64,000 bases of DNA from Clarireedia homoeocarpa (lineage: Eukaryota; Ascomycota; Leotiomycetes; Helotiales; Rutstroemiaceae): assembly GCA_001465935.1 (NCBI GenBank), contig LNKV01000030.1, positions 677,582 through 741,581 on the forward strand, written 5' to 3'. Position numbers and translations under genes: made by a program. The first letter of the stretch is position 1, and the number at the start of each line of letters is the position of its first letter. The notes beneath the pieces are model-generated. The model was given only the letters and a program-made list of their open reading frames with translations, ran no database searches and was not told where the DNA came from. This document shows positions 12,008-23,000 of this stretch, piece by piece.

Positions 12008-12853
12008 GGAGTAAAAAAAGGATTTGCGAGTAGAATGGAATGGAATGCCGCTGCCGTTCGCTCGCGATGAGTAAGGGATGATTATGTGCGGCGTAATATG
12101 TCAAGATGGGGCAAGCATGTCGATAAGGGGGTGATAGAAGCAGGTTTGTAATCGCCTTTTCCACCAACAATTCATAGTCGGCCTCCCGAATGCTGAGGTG
12201 AGAGGCTGAGACCGAGGTGTAAGGGCTTGCCTGCCGTAGCAATTTTTATCAACTATCAACTCTTCTTTCAATGCCGTGAGGACGGCGCTGAATATACTTT
12301 TTCAGGCCTTAATAAAGCATGATGAATCAAGAAGTCAATATTCATGGCAGCGAACCATATCCACCCGATCTTGACTTTTCTTGATCTGGGGACTCAATGA
12401 GGAGACAATCCATGCCCCTGATATCCATCGTTGCATTGATATCCGAGCAATTGTCCGTTCCCGCCTGTTCTCCGTTCTACACCCATTCTCGAACGGTCAA
12501 AGGAGCCCCTGATCGACAAAAGGACAAGGAGGGGTCACTCCGTACTTTCGTACTTGTACATACGAAGTAGTTACGAATCTCAATCTTCTTTATCAGTGCA
12601 CCCTGACCACCCATTGGTGAAACAGAGAAGCCCCAGGAACTCTTTTGTGATGAAGTTCCTTTGTTTCCACGGATAGAGAAGATGTAACATGCTAAGACTT
12701 AATTTATGGGACCAAACCTCGCCCAGATGTTCATGTACTTTGGTGCGAGGGGTACGCTGTGAATTGGAGCTTGGATACTAGATACTGGATACTGCCCGTA
12801 CCGGTACTGTAAGAGTCGTGGGTCGATAATCGAGAGTCTTGGGGATTGCCCTT

Positions 12854-12884
12854 CGTACATTCGTGTCGTACATTCGTGTCGTAC
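12854..12884. repeat. 15-bp tandem duplication
   Basis: The unit CGTACATTCGTGT plus two bases occurs twice in direct succession. It is one of several GTAC-rich simple repeats near this position. Confidence 0.7.
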
Positions 12885-13842
12885 TTCCGTATTTGGTGAC
12901 TCCACTTTCAATGGGGACCTCGAAGCCAATTGCATAGCTAGCATACGAGGTAACAATGAACTCGAAGTATGATCTGGCACAGACAAGCTGGGAGCAGTCA
13001 TGCTCATTCATGGTCAGAACCAACACTCTCGTAGTTGAGCTATTCTCGAGTCTGCAAGTTGTTGTCAGCAAAACCCAGCAACTCAATAGTACAAGTACTG
13101 TAAGTGAGTAACAGCGTAACGGCAGAAGAGCTATAATTAGGATAAATCGCAAATATCGTAAATAACTTAACTTACGCCATCCACATAAATAATGCCTTCG
13201 TTCCGTTGGATTCTGGAGTCGCCGTATTATTGCTTCGCCATCCTTACTTACGCACCAAAAATTCGTGCTTCGTACCAAGATCACACCGGTGGAGCCGGAA
13301 ACACAAATGGCGTGAAATTAGTCTGTGTGGAGGCAAGGGCGTGAAGGGGGGAAGGGGCTAGTCAAAACTAAAACTTGAGCCTTGACCGAATATGGAACAT
13401 TCCTTTCGACTGTTGGAGCATGGATTTTGATTGGTTGATTCCTGCTCACCAATTCATCCCTTTAGCGAACACCGTGTCAAGATCATAAAGAGGCCACATC
13501 TCCCACCTCGAGAAGACTCACTTGCTCAAGGCAAACCCTCCAGACAGGCGGAACTCCAACAAGAGAGTCCGAGCTATTCCCCTTATTCTACCCTAGTCTT
13601 TTCTATCCCTCCCTTTCATTGGTCAGGCAGCGGATCACTGTTGCCTACCCTTCGTTTGACTCATTATTCCGGCTTTTGGTCTATCTGTCCTCATCACTAT
13701 GGGCCCGTTAACTCTCTACTTGTACAATCTTCGACCGCTACAGTAATACAGTAGAGAGGATCAACAGCGTCTGTTTCTTTCTAGTGACACACTCGCAAGA
13801 GGAGCAATCCAATCTTCAAACCAATAATACTACGACGCAACA

Positions 13843-15432
13843 ATGTCGACTCCAAATCTGAAGTACGAGCAATCTCCAGCAGAGTCTCTCGCGGAGTCCT
13901 TTACTTCAACACCCGGCGCACAATACCCTCCACTTTTCCCGCCAAGCATGGAGCCGCATCAAGCCATGACCCCACAATCATTCGACGAGGACAGCATGTT
14001 TGGGGGAAGCATGAATGGAAGCACAGCTGGTACACCGGCACCAGAGAAGAAGCCGGTAAAGAAGAGGAAGTCCTGGGGTCAACAATTACCTGAACCCAAG
14101 ACCAACCTACCACCTAGGTATGTAGCTGTTTACTACTGAACCTTTTCTTGATTCCGAAACTAATCGTCCTTTTGCAGAAAACGAGCAAAGACCGAAGATG
14201 AAAAGGAACAGCGACGAGTTGAACGTGTCTTACGTAATCGACGCGCAGCTCAATCTTCAAGGGAACGAAAGCGACAAGAAGTTGAAGCTCTCGAATCCGA
14301 AAAGCGAATGATCGAGAGAAAAAATCATGATCTCGAATTACAACTAGCCGATATGGCAGCAAAATATCAAATGGCTGTCAAACAACTAGAGCAAGTAACA
14401 GGAGGCAATCTACCACCAGTCTTCCGCACCTCCGTTGTCTCCCCATCAAACCCAGCGGAACCATCACACGCAACCTCACCTTCACTCACAAGAGGCTTGT
14501 TCGCATCAGAGCAAGACTCCATCAGACCAATGATGACACCTCAAGCTATTAGAGATACTCACAACAACATGCAATCTGGCATGGGTACGGTTGATCCAGC
14601 ATCATTGTCACCACCCCCCATGGATTCCACCGAGGAAGCCGAGTCCAACGCCAGTTCTTTCGATATGACACAACATCCTGCTGAGGTGTTGTGCGACCTG
14701 CAGTGTCAGTCGAAAGAACAACGGCCCTGGATGGCTTCAGCTCAGCCGAATTCGGTACTTACCCGAGTTATGGCGACTACTCTCTGGATTCAGATGTGCT
14801 TGGCAGCTATCTCGACAATCCTGACACCGATGGAACAGATCTTCAATTCTTTGAAGACAGGGTCGAGCCTCTCGCCGACACCTTCAATAATCACTTTGAT
14901 CATCTGGCTGGCGACAACATCGGCGCCGCTAACGATCTCATCGAATTCGACGATTTCATTCACCAAGACGAAATCACACAGTCTGCGCCCGAAGTTCAGT
15001 CTTCGGATTCGCTTACTGAGAAGACTCCTAGCCTGCAGCCCCAATTTGGCGCGTCCTCTTATGGATGCGACATCGGAGGCAATGCGGTTGTTGTCTGAAC
15101 AGAAGCTTGTTCGCGACTGTCTGAGCAGCGCAGGCGAGTGTGATCTTCGCGATGGTGATAAATCTCCGAGTATTGAGTCGTTAATGACGCTACTCTGGGC
15201 GATCAAGGTTATCGAGAAGGAACAAGCGCAACCAACTCCAAAACCGGACGCGGTAATGGAGGCTGGGCAGGCTTGCGACGAGTTGAATCTGTTTGGATTA
15301 CGAGAAGTTAGTGGTGCGAGTAGCACAGTCTCTTTCACTTTGGCAGCATCGGCGGTGGGCGGCGGCATAGCGGGTGAAAAGTCCTGGGAGGCAAGGCGAA
15401 TGGCGTTTACTGAGGATGGTAAATCCTCTTGA
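13843..15432 (+). CDS. hacA: HAC1/HacA bZIP transcription factor of the unfolded protein response
   Basis: Master regulator of the ER unfolded protein response, made active when Ire1 removes a 20-nt intron from its mRNA. A spliceosomal intron of 60 nt separates exon 13843-14117 from the exon starting at 14178. The basic region has the bZIP signature N-x7-R in RNRRAAQSSRERKR (about residues 111-124), followed by a leucine-zipper-like helix to about 165. The unconventional intron is 14681-14700. Unspliced, the frame runs to 15432 (509 aa). After Ire1 splicing the frame changes after residue 259 and ends at 15098 (391 aa, ending GCDIGGNAVVV). The spliced frame is acidic and rich in Asp/Phe/Leu, as expected of an activation domain. 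The coordinates given cover the longer, unspliced form. Confidence 0.93.
14654..14719 (+). promoter_or_regulatory. Twin stem-loop RNA presenting the Ire1 cleavage sites
   Basis: A 9-bp stem pairs 14669-14677 with 14685-14693, including one G-U pair, and holds a 7-nt loop CUGCUGA. A second, short stem pairs 14695-14697 with 14705-14707 around the 7-nt loop CUGCAGU. An outer 10-bp perfect stem pairs 14654-14663 with 14710-14719. Seven-nucleotide loops with the cut after the third base are what Ire1 requires. This folding was drawn by hand and no energy was computed. Confidence 0.85.
14681..14700 (+). other. Unconventional 20-nt Ire1 intron of HAC1 mRNA
   Basis: Both borders match the Ire1 consensus CNG|CNGN. 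The left site is CTG|CTGA, cut after 14680. The right site is CTG|CAGT, cut after 14700. Removal of exactly 20 nt matches the intron length known from Aspergillus and Trichoderma hac genes and shifts the downstream frame. Confidence 0.92.
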
Positions 15433-16059
15433 AAGTTAGCGAGCGATGGGTTAGGCTGGCTGGATTGCCGGACCCTTGTGTGTACATCATATGTAACTTG
15501 TGCCAATACCATAAAAAAGAAAGCGCTTGTTTAACCATCATACGATATTTCTATTTGATTTATGTGACTTGCTTGATATCATGATTTATTGTCCGTTCAC
15601 GCCTTCCTAATAGAAAGAAAATATCTTAGTGATAGAATTTCTACTAGCTCCACGTGATGGGGCTGTTTGTATATGACCATAATCTCTAGACTGAATCTTA
15701 CGGAAGAACTAGTTCCCACGATACAGTTATTCTCAATACGCTTGACACGGATTCCACTTGGTTTTAGAAGAATGAACAAGGACAAGGACGAGGACATCAA
15801 AAGAAAATTATGACCTGTCATGTGATGTTCCTCGAACCGCCCACCTGCGAGAGATACATTTGAGCGCTCTTCTTTAGCTATTTAAGCTGAATAGATAGTC
15901 TATACATATAAAATCTAGCAGACTTTTGTTTCCCCTAAATCAAACCCAAATCACTATCCCAGCAATCTCTTTGGATATCCAGCTCCCCAGGACAGCTTGT
16001 AAAAAAATTCTTGCGCGCATTAGTTTTTCCAATCCCATGCCGCAATCGAGTCACAGACC
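15433..16059. other. HAC1 3' region and TAD2 promoter
   Basis: No gene seen. The stretch lies between two genes on the same strand. Confidence 0.5.
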
Positions 16060-17099
16060 ATGGACAAGGACATGCTGAAGGACGCTCCTGCAGGCGAAGA
16101 GAATGCCCCCCTCGCTGCAGCAAACGATAATAATCTAAACCTCCCCCCCGGCGCTAAATACATGACTGAGGATGAGATATCCAAACATTTGTTTTTTATG
16201 CGTGAGGCTCTTGCTATGGTGTGTATCTAATCCTTCTCCTTCTCTCTCTCTTTCTCTCTCCCTCTTGCTTCTTGATTTTCACGTCTGGGGGGACTGTTCG
16301 CTGATGGGAAATTCAAGGCAAATGAAGCATTCCTCACGAACGAAACACCAGTGGGTTGCGTTCTGGTTGATCCTGTGACGCAAAGGGTTGTTGCGAGGGG
16401 CATGAATGCTACGAATGAGAGTTTTAATGGGACGAGACATGCGGAGTTTATTGCTGTTTCGGGGCTGCTCGCGGGGGGTATAGAGGGGAGGGGAAGTGAG
16501 GAGAAGGAGGAGGGTGAAAAGGATGGGAAGATGTACGGACCAGAGGATCTAAAAGATCTGGATCTTTATGTGACCGTCGAGCCGTGTATTATGTGTGCGT
16601 CGTTGTTGAGACAGGTGGGGATTAGGAAAGTTTGGTTTGGAGCTGTGAACGATAAGTTTGGGGGGACGGGGGGTGTTTTGAGGGTGCATGAAGGGAATGG
16701 GAGGAGGAGGAGGAAGGGGGAAGAAGGAGTGCGGGATGCTAAGGGGGGGACTGGGGATGCGGATGAGTCTATGAAGAGAGAAGAGGATGTGGCGGAAGAG
16801 CACAGAGAGAAGAGGGTTAGGATGGATGAAAAGGAAGAGGGTGATTATGAGGTCAGTGGTGGGTGGTTGAGAGAGGAGGCTATCGTGATGTTGAGGAGAT
16901 TTTATGTGCAGGAAAATGAAAGGGGTGAGTGATTTCTTTTTTTCTTTTACCGACAATTTGTCCACTAACGGCGAATGGATGGATGAGGATGGCGTTTACT
17001 ACGATATGATACTAACATCGGACAGCGCCAGAACCGAGAAACAAAAAGGAGAGAGTTCTGAAGTTGGAAGTGGAACCGATGATAGATCCGAGAATATAA
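16060..17099 (+). CDS. TAD2: tRNA-specific adenosine deaminase catalytic subunit TAD2
   Basis: Converts A34 to inosine in tRNA anticodons as a heterodimer with Tad3. Exons 16060-16218, 16318-16924 and 17026-17099 give 279 aa, with phase-consistent GT-AG introns of 99 and 101 nt. The deaminase zinc site is complete: His94 and the proton-shuttling Glu96 in TRHAEFIA, and Cys143/Cys146 in EPCIMCASLL. ETPVGCVLV and KVWFGAVNDKFGG are typical Tad2 motifs. A charged low-complexity insert (Arg/Glu/Lys/Gly-rich, about residues 180-240) separates the core from the C-terminal FYVQEN helix. The short third exon gives a basic end (APEPRNKKERVLKLE). The first intron is a strong CT repeat. Confidence 0.93.
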
Positions 17100-17358
17100 A
17101 GTGCAAATATCCAGGAGAAAGTAAATAGTCCTATCGGTATAGATAGCCGGAAAGATACCCGGGCAGATATGGGGATATTTAGAATTTTGGGGCTGGATGA
17201 AGAATCAACATAGACATATAGATGCCCACGCAATATCACGATCAGATAACATAAAAAGATTTCCCATTTTCCTATTTACAGACCCATCCCTCACTTCCAA
17301 CATTTTCTCCAACCGCCTCATTCATTTATGGCCCATCCTTCTCTCTATTCATCTAACC

Positions 17359-18134
17359 CTAAGTCAAACCCTTGCCCACTCTCTCAGCCTCCAACTCCCT
17401 CTCAGCTTGCTGATAATACTTCGCCGTATCCACCCCATGTTGGTTGTGATTAACAAAGTTAAACCAAGGTATCACATGCATGAAGACTCCGGTATATCTC
17501 GAGTTCCTACTAGCCATACCCTGGACATATGGCGTAGTACTGCTAACACCATACAGCGGCTCGCCCTTCTTCACTTTGTTGACCATCTCCCTCATATCCA
17601 TTTCCTGCTCTCGTTTGTTTTCCGTGAAGCCGTAGAATCGCACTATTTGATGGTTAGCGTCTTCAGGTGGGGAGGCATATGGAGGAGGAAGGAGGGGTAA
17701 ATCATACATATAGAACGCTGATAGAACATGAAAAATCCAGCTCCAGCCCCAATAACTCCGGTCAATCGCATAATTGGCGCGAATCCTCCTTTGCCTACAA
17801 GTGAAGGTGCAATGCGCTCCCACAATAACATCAATCCTGGACCTGCTGCAGCTGTCGCTGCTCCAGCCGCATAGTCCGATGGTCTCGCATATCCGAGCAC
17901 TCGCTTAATATGTCTATCTCACACTCATCAGTACCGTTCTTTCTTCCTCTTTCCTTCCTCTTCTTCTATGTCATCCTAGGGAGGGGAACCTTACGGATCA
18001 CTGTCGATAAGCTAGAATGTGAAAGTCAGTTAAACAAGCTCCCACAAATCGAGTGCGGGGAAGGAAAGACGTACAGGATACTCGGTGTTGAGTCGTTTGG
18101 ACGGTACAAAGGGCCGCTGCTCGATGTTCGACAT
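17359..18134 (-). CDS. NADH:ubiquinone oxidoreductase 21-kDa subunit (complex I accessory)
   Basis: Accessory subunit of mitochondrial respiratory complex I, found in fungi. Exons 18075-18134, 17995-18011, 17708-17913 and 17359-17642 give 188 aa, about 21 kDa, with matching phases. The N-terminal part reads MSNIEQRPFVPSKRLNTEYP, then a Gly/Ala-rich membrane-type segment (YAAGAATAAAGPGLMLLW). The C-terminal half (RFYGFTENKREQEMDMREMV, then GEPLYG, and FNFVNHNQHGVDTAKYYQQA) matches the conserved C-terminal domain of the fungal 20.9/21-kDa subunit as I remember it. Exon 2 is only 17 nt. The gene faces CSM3 across about 315 bp. Confidence 0.85.
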
Positions 18135-18316
18135 TTTGTTTGCTGCCAATTGGATTACAATTGGGTAGTTTCTGCGTCCAGCCCGCGGTGGTGAGGTTCG
18201 TTGATTTCATCTATGGAGGTTCGGTATCGAAACGCTAATTCGAGGTGCACGGACCAGATGGGATGTTGTGGCCTGACTTAAATTAGTGATGCCTCGTCAC
18301 GTCTTCCCAGATTGAT

Positions 18317-18322
18317 ACGCGT
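18317..18322. promoter_or_regulatory. MCB-like ACGCGT element
   Basis: A single palindromic ACGCGT lies about 130 bp upstream of the CSM3 start in the divergent promoter. ACGCGT is the binding site of the G1/S factor MBF, which controls replication genes in yeasts. One copy of a 6-mer can occur by chance. Confidence 0.4.
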
Positions 18323-18449
18323 TTTGGTGTGAGAAGAAGTACATGCATGTTTTTTGGTTTTTGTACCATTTGCGAAAACGCTATTGAATCGAGGGGTCTT
18401 CGTGGCCTTATAAAGCATTGATTGGTATTTCTTGTTTAATTTTACTATC

Positions 18450-19485
18450 ATGGACTCTCCACCCTCTCGACCACTTCCCGCGGAAACCCCAACTGCTGGG
18501 GGGAACGAATTAGATGATCTTTTTGACTACGATTTCGATGATCCGAATGATCCTTTCAGCGAGAACTACGTAGCACCGGGAAGTAAAGGGAAGTCTGTCA
18601 AAGAATCCACGGAAAAGTCAAAAGATGGTGCAGGGTTGGGTATCGATGAGGAGATTGAAATCACAAAGAAACCGCGAGTTCCAAGAGTGAAACTCGATGA
18701 ACATAAGTTAGTTTCCTCTATGTAGGACCTCATTCTCATGAATTGACACTATTAAAGGTTACTATCGGCTGCTGGTATACCCAAGTTACGAAAAAGAGCT
18801 GCGGCGCATTTGAAGTTCAAGGGAAAGGGCCATGAGGTATGAAAGACCACTCGGATATTCTAATTTCATACTGACAACAAATTAGTATTCCGATGCAGCC
18901 AGACTCCTTGCATTTTATCAGCTTTGGCTAGATGATCTGTTCCCGAAAGCTAAATTCCTCGACGCATTGGCGATGGTGGAGAAAGTAGGACACAAAAAGA
19001 TGATACAGTCTGCACGGATGGAATGGATTAATGAAGGGAAGCCGAAGGACACAGTACGCGAAGACTCTCTGTTTGGTGAGCCCGAGCTTCCTGTGAGGGA
19101 GAAGACAACGGAGAGAGTAGCTCCTATATTTGAGTCAATGGCAAATGAGAGACCGAAGACTCCAGTTCAAGGAGCCGACCCAGACTTTGATGATATGTAC
19201 GATGCTACGCCAAAGGCTTCAAGGCCACACCCAGCTACTGAAGCAGCACCTTCAACGTCGATATTTGGTGGTGGAAATACTACCTCATCTGGTGCTGGTA
19301 AAGCTCCACCACCTGATGATGGTCCACCGGACGATGATCTTGATGCACTACTGGCCGAAGAAGAAGAATTCAATGCTGCACACAGACCTGTGCAATCGAA
19401 GCCTGCCTCGAATAAACCGGCAGAAGAGGACTTTGATGACCTGGACGCTATGGAAGCTATGGCGGAGATGGATATGGATTGGTGA
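18450..19485 (+). CDS. CSM3: Replication fork protection protein CSM3/Swi3 (TIPIN)
   Basis: Partner of Tof1/Timeless in the fork-pausing complex that stabilises stalled replication forks and passes signals to the checkpoint. Exons 18450-18706, 18758-18836 and 18886-19485 give 311 aa, with phase-consistent introns of 51 and 49 nt. The conserved Swi3 domain lies at about residues 75-165: KPRVPRVKLDEHKLLSAAGI, then PKLRKRAAAHLKFKGKGHEY and RLLAFYQLWLDDLFPKAKF. Both ends are acidic (LDDLFDYDFDDPNDPF near the start, FDDLDAMEAMAEMDMDW at the end), as in family members. The upstream non-ATG extension of the frame is ignored because the first ATG is at 18450. Confidence 0.92.
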
Positions 19486-20011
19486 ATAGGTAGATGACTG
19501 GCGTTGGGTATGGCAAAGGTGGCATTATGAGGCGTTTGAAATATGATACCATTATTCCTAAACTTAAAACTGTCGGGATAAGGATTCAATTGACTACAGA
19601 AGTCAACTACGGGAAGAGACTACAGGAGTTGTTCAATCATACAGCATGGGATGTAAAAATGAGGCTATTCATGTATGTAGTACAGGAGAGCAAGATTATA
19701 TAGTCTTGCCCAAAGTCCATAAGTTTAAGAAGAATCAAGACTTACCTGAACCAAGCATAGAACCACTATATTTGAGTGATTCTTATGCCACGGTTTAGAA
19801 GTCAACCCACAAAAACCGTATTAGATACAGAATTCCCTGGTGAATTCCAAAAGCGTTATTTAATGTATGCGACAAGAGAATAATGGCGGGGTTGTTGTCG
19901 CGTATTCCTATGAGGACTTTCCGAGCCCCACCAAAAATTGTACCTGCAGCTTAACACTATTAATACAAACATCTCTCCCTAACCACCACGGAATTTTGAT
20001 CCCAGGCGATC
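19486..20011. other. Intergenic between CSM3 and SKI2
   Basis: No gene seen. It should hold the CSM3 3' end and the SKI2 promoter. Confidence 0.5.
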
Positions 20012-23000
20012 ATGGCGGACGACCTGGTCTCGGCCTTGGAGGACCTCCATCTCCAATCGCAGAATCTGCAAACCAACAACGACGATGAATGGCTCGACAG
20101 CATTCTCGAATCGCCGCGACCACCCAAACGCATCAAGCAAGACAAGGAAGAGCTCAAACGCTCACTCGAACAAAATTACCTTACGCCTTTTACTACGTTC
20201 TCGATAGAATGGCTCAACAAACTTCAGCAGTAAGCTTCTTTCTATCCTATCCCTTCTAAACAAGCAAGACTGAATACCTACCGAACAGGCGTTGGGATTC
20301 GCCTCCAAACTACACCGACCTCTTCAAGCTTGCCCCAACACAAACCCGTACCATAACCCGCTTCACGCGCGAAGGCCTCGAGGGCCGCGTAACTGGGTAC
20401 AAAGAAGTAACTGTTCCAGCGAATAGCGCGACAGCGAAGAACTCAACGTCGTTTATGCGGAAGCCTGCAAATAGGGCGGATTTCGTGCGTGGTGCAGCAG
20501 GGTTCTTTCCATTTGCGCCTGGGGGCCTGGAGAGTGTAGAGGCGGCAGCTGCGTTGGAGGAACAGGTTGCGAGGGGAGAGGTGAAGGGTGGAGAGAAGAA
20601 GGGATTGGAGAGGATTATAAATTTTGGGGGAGAAGGGGGGTTGTTAAGTATTCCGCCGGGGTTCGAGAGGGGGTTGAGGTTTGAGGAGAAGGCGGAGGAG
20701 AAGGTGGAGGAGGATAAAGAAGCAAAGGATGTAGAGGAGGTTTTGGATGAGGAGCCTGCGGATGAGGTAGGTGTGGGTGGTGAGGAGAATGGGGAGGGCG
20801 ACGACAAGGCTGAAGAGAGTGAGGAAGATGAGGACGAGGATGATATTGATTCCCTCCTGCCAGTTGAATTTCCGGCTTTGGAGCCGCACGGAGTATTGGC
20901 TGCGTCGAATGCGAAGAGAGGTGGAAAGGAATGGGCACATATGGTGGACGTCAAGAGGGACATTACGAATTTCCGCGAACTGGTTCCGGATATGGCGCGA
21001 GAGTGGCCGTTCGAACTTGATACTTTCCAGAAGGAGGCAGTATATCACCTGGAGAACGGCGACTCGGTATTCGTTGCGGCGCATACTTCCGCAGGAAAGA
21101 CTGTCGTTGCGGAATATGCTATTGCTCTTGCTGCGAAGCATATGACTAAAGCCATTTATACTTCACCAATCAAGGCATTGAGTAACCAGAAGTTTCGCGA
21201 TTTTCGACAAGTATTCGACGAGGTGGGAATTCTTACTGGAGACGTGCAGATTAATCCCGAAGCCAGCTGTCTTATTATGACGACGGAGATTTTGAGGAGT
21301 ATGCTGTACAGAGGAGCGGATCTTATTCGGGATGTAGAGTTTGTCATTTTCGATGAAGTACATTATGTTAATGACTTAGAACGAGGTGTGGTTTGGGAAG
21401 AGGTCATCATCATGTTGCCAGAGCATGTTACTCTGATCTTATTGTCTGCCACCGTCCCTAACACATACGAATTCGCATCGTGGGTTGGAAGAACGAAGAA
21501 GAAGGATATCTATGTTATTTCAACGCCAAAGAGACCTGTGCCCCTAGAGCATTATCTTTGGGCTGATAAGGGCATACATAAGATTGTAGACGCTGATAAG
21601 AAGTTCATTGAGAAGGGTTGGAAGGCTGCAAATGATGCACTGACAGGACGAGATAAGGTCAAAGCACTTCCACCGCCAGAACCTACAAATGCTCGCGGAG
21701 GAGGAAATCAAAGAGGAAGGGGTCAGAATACTCGTGGCGGACCCCAAAGAGGCGGTGGTCAGCAGCGCGGTGGTGCGCAGCAAAGAGGGGGTCGTGGTGG
21801 TAGTGGACCTCCTCGAGCAAGCCATGCCCCAGGACATATGGGACGTGGTGGAAAGCCCGGCGGACGTACGACGGCTGCTCAAGATAGGACTCTATGGGTT
21901 CATCTTGTGCAATTCCTCAAAAAAGAAAACTTGCTACCTGCATGTATCTTCGTCTTTTCGAAGAAGAGATGCGAGGAAAATGCAGATGCGCTAAGTAACC
22001 AAGACTTTTGTACAGCTGCTGAAAAGAGTGCCATTCATATGACCGTCGAGAAATCGATCGCTCGACTCAAGCCGGAAGATCGAGTTCTACCGCAAATTGT
22101 TCGGCTGCGAGATTTACTGAGTCGCGGAATTGCGGTCCATCATGGTGGTCTTTTACCTATTGTGAAAGAGATTGTGGAGATGTTGTTCGCGCAGACATTA
22201 GTCAAAGTGCTGTTTGCAACCGAGACCTTCGCAATGGGATTGAACCTGCCAACCCGTACGGTTGTCTTTTCAGGTTATCGCAAGCACGACGGGCAATCTT
22301 TCCGTAACTTGCTACCTGGTGAATATACCCAAATGGCTGGTCGTGCTGGTCGTCGTGGTTTAGATACTGTTGGTTCGGTCATCATTGTTGCTCCAGGAGG
22401 TGGTGAAGCTCCTCCGGTTGCTGAACTCCGCCAAATGATTATGGGAGAGCCTTCGAAACTTCGATCGCAGTTCAGATTGACATATAACATGATACTCAAT
22501 CTCTTACGAGTGGAGGCACTAAAGATTGAGGAGATGATTAAGAGGAGTTTCAGTGAACATGCTACTCAGCAACTTCTCCCAGAACATGAAAAAGCAGTCA
22601 AGCTTTCCGAAGCAGATCTCGCGAAAGTCAAAAGAGAGCCTTGTGATATCTGTGATGTGGATCTGGATACTTGTCATGCGGCTGCTCAGAATCACAAGCA
22701 ACTTACTATCGATCTCCATCTTGGCTTGCTTGCAACACCTGTCGGACGAAGAATGTTCTCCAAGAATCGCTTGGTAGTATATCAAAAGGATGGTGTGCGA
22801 ACTCCTGGTATTCTCCTCCGAGAGGGAGCAACCAGCGGAAATGCGCCCACGATCCATGTCCTCGAAATCAGAACAAGACGCGATCAACGAGACTCAACAG
22901 ATCTTCTACCATACATGTCCAAATTCCGCACAATGTTTACCCCGCTTCCTCAAAGCAAGAAACATATCTCTACCAAGACTGTACATATCCCAGTAACAGA

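Larger units (their letters stand above)
8302..13842. other. Gene-poor interval of 5.5 kb
   Basis: No gene could be supported on either strand. Open frames are short, overlap each other on opposite strands and show no motifs. The best of them, minus-strand 9940-10290 (116 codons), has a hydrophobic N-terminal segment but no other support. Several short tandem repeats lie here. The right part, from about 13431, should be the promoter and long 5' leader of HAC1. Non-coding RNA genes cannot be excluded. Confidence 0.5.

Noticed and set aside
14790..15512. 240-codon minus-strand frame across HAC1
   Set aside because: Antisense shadow of the HAC1 frames with no independent motif.
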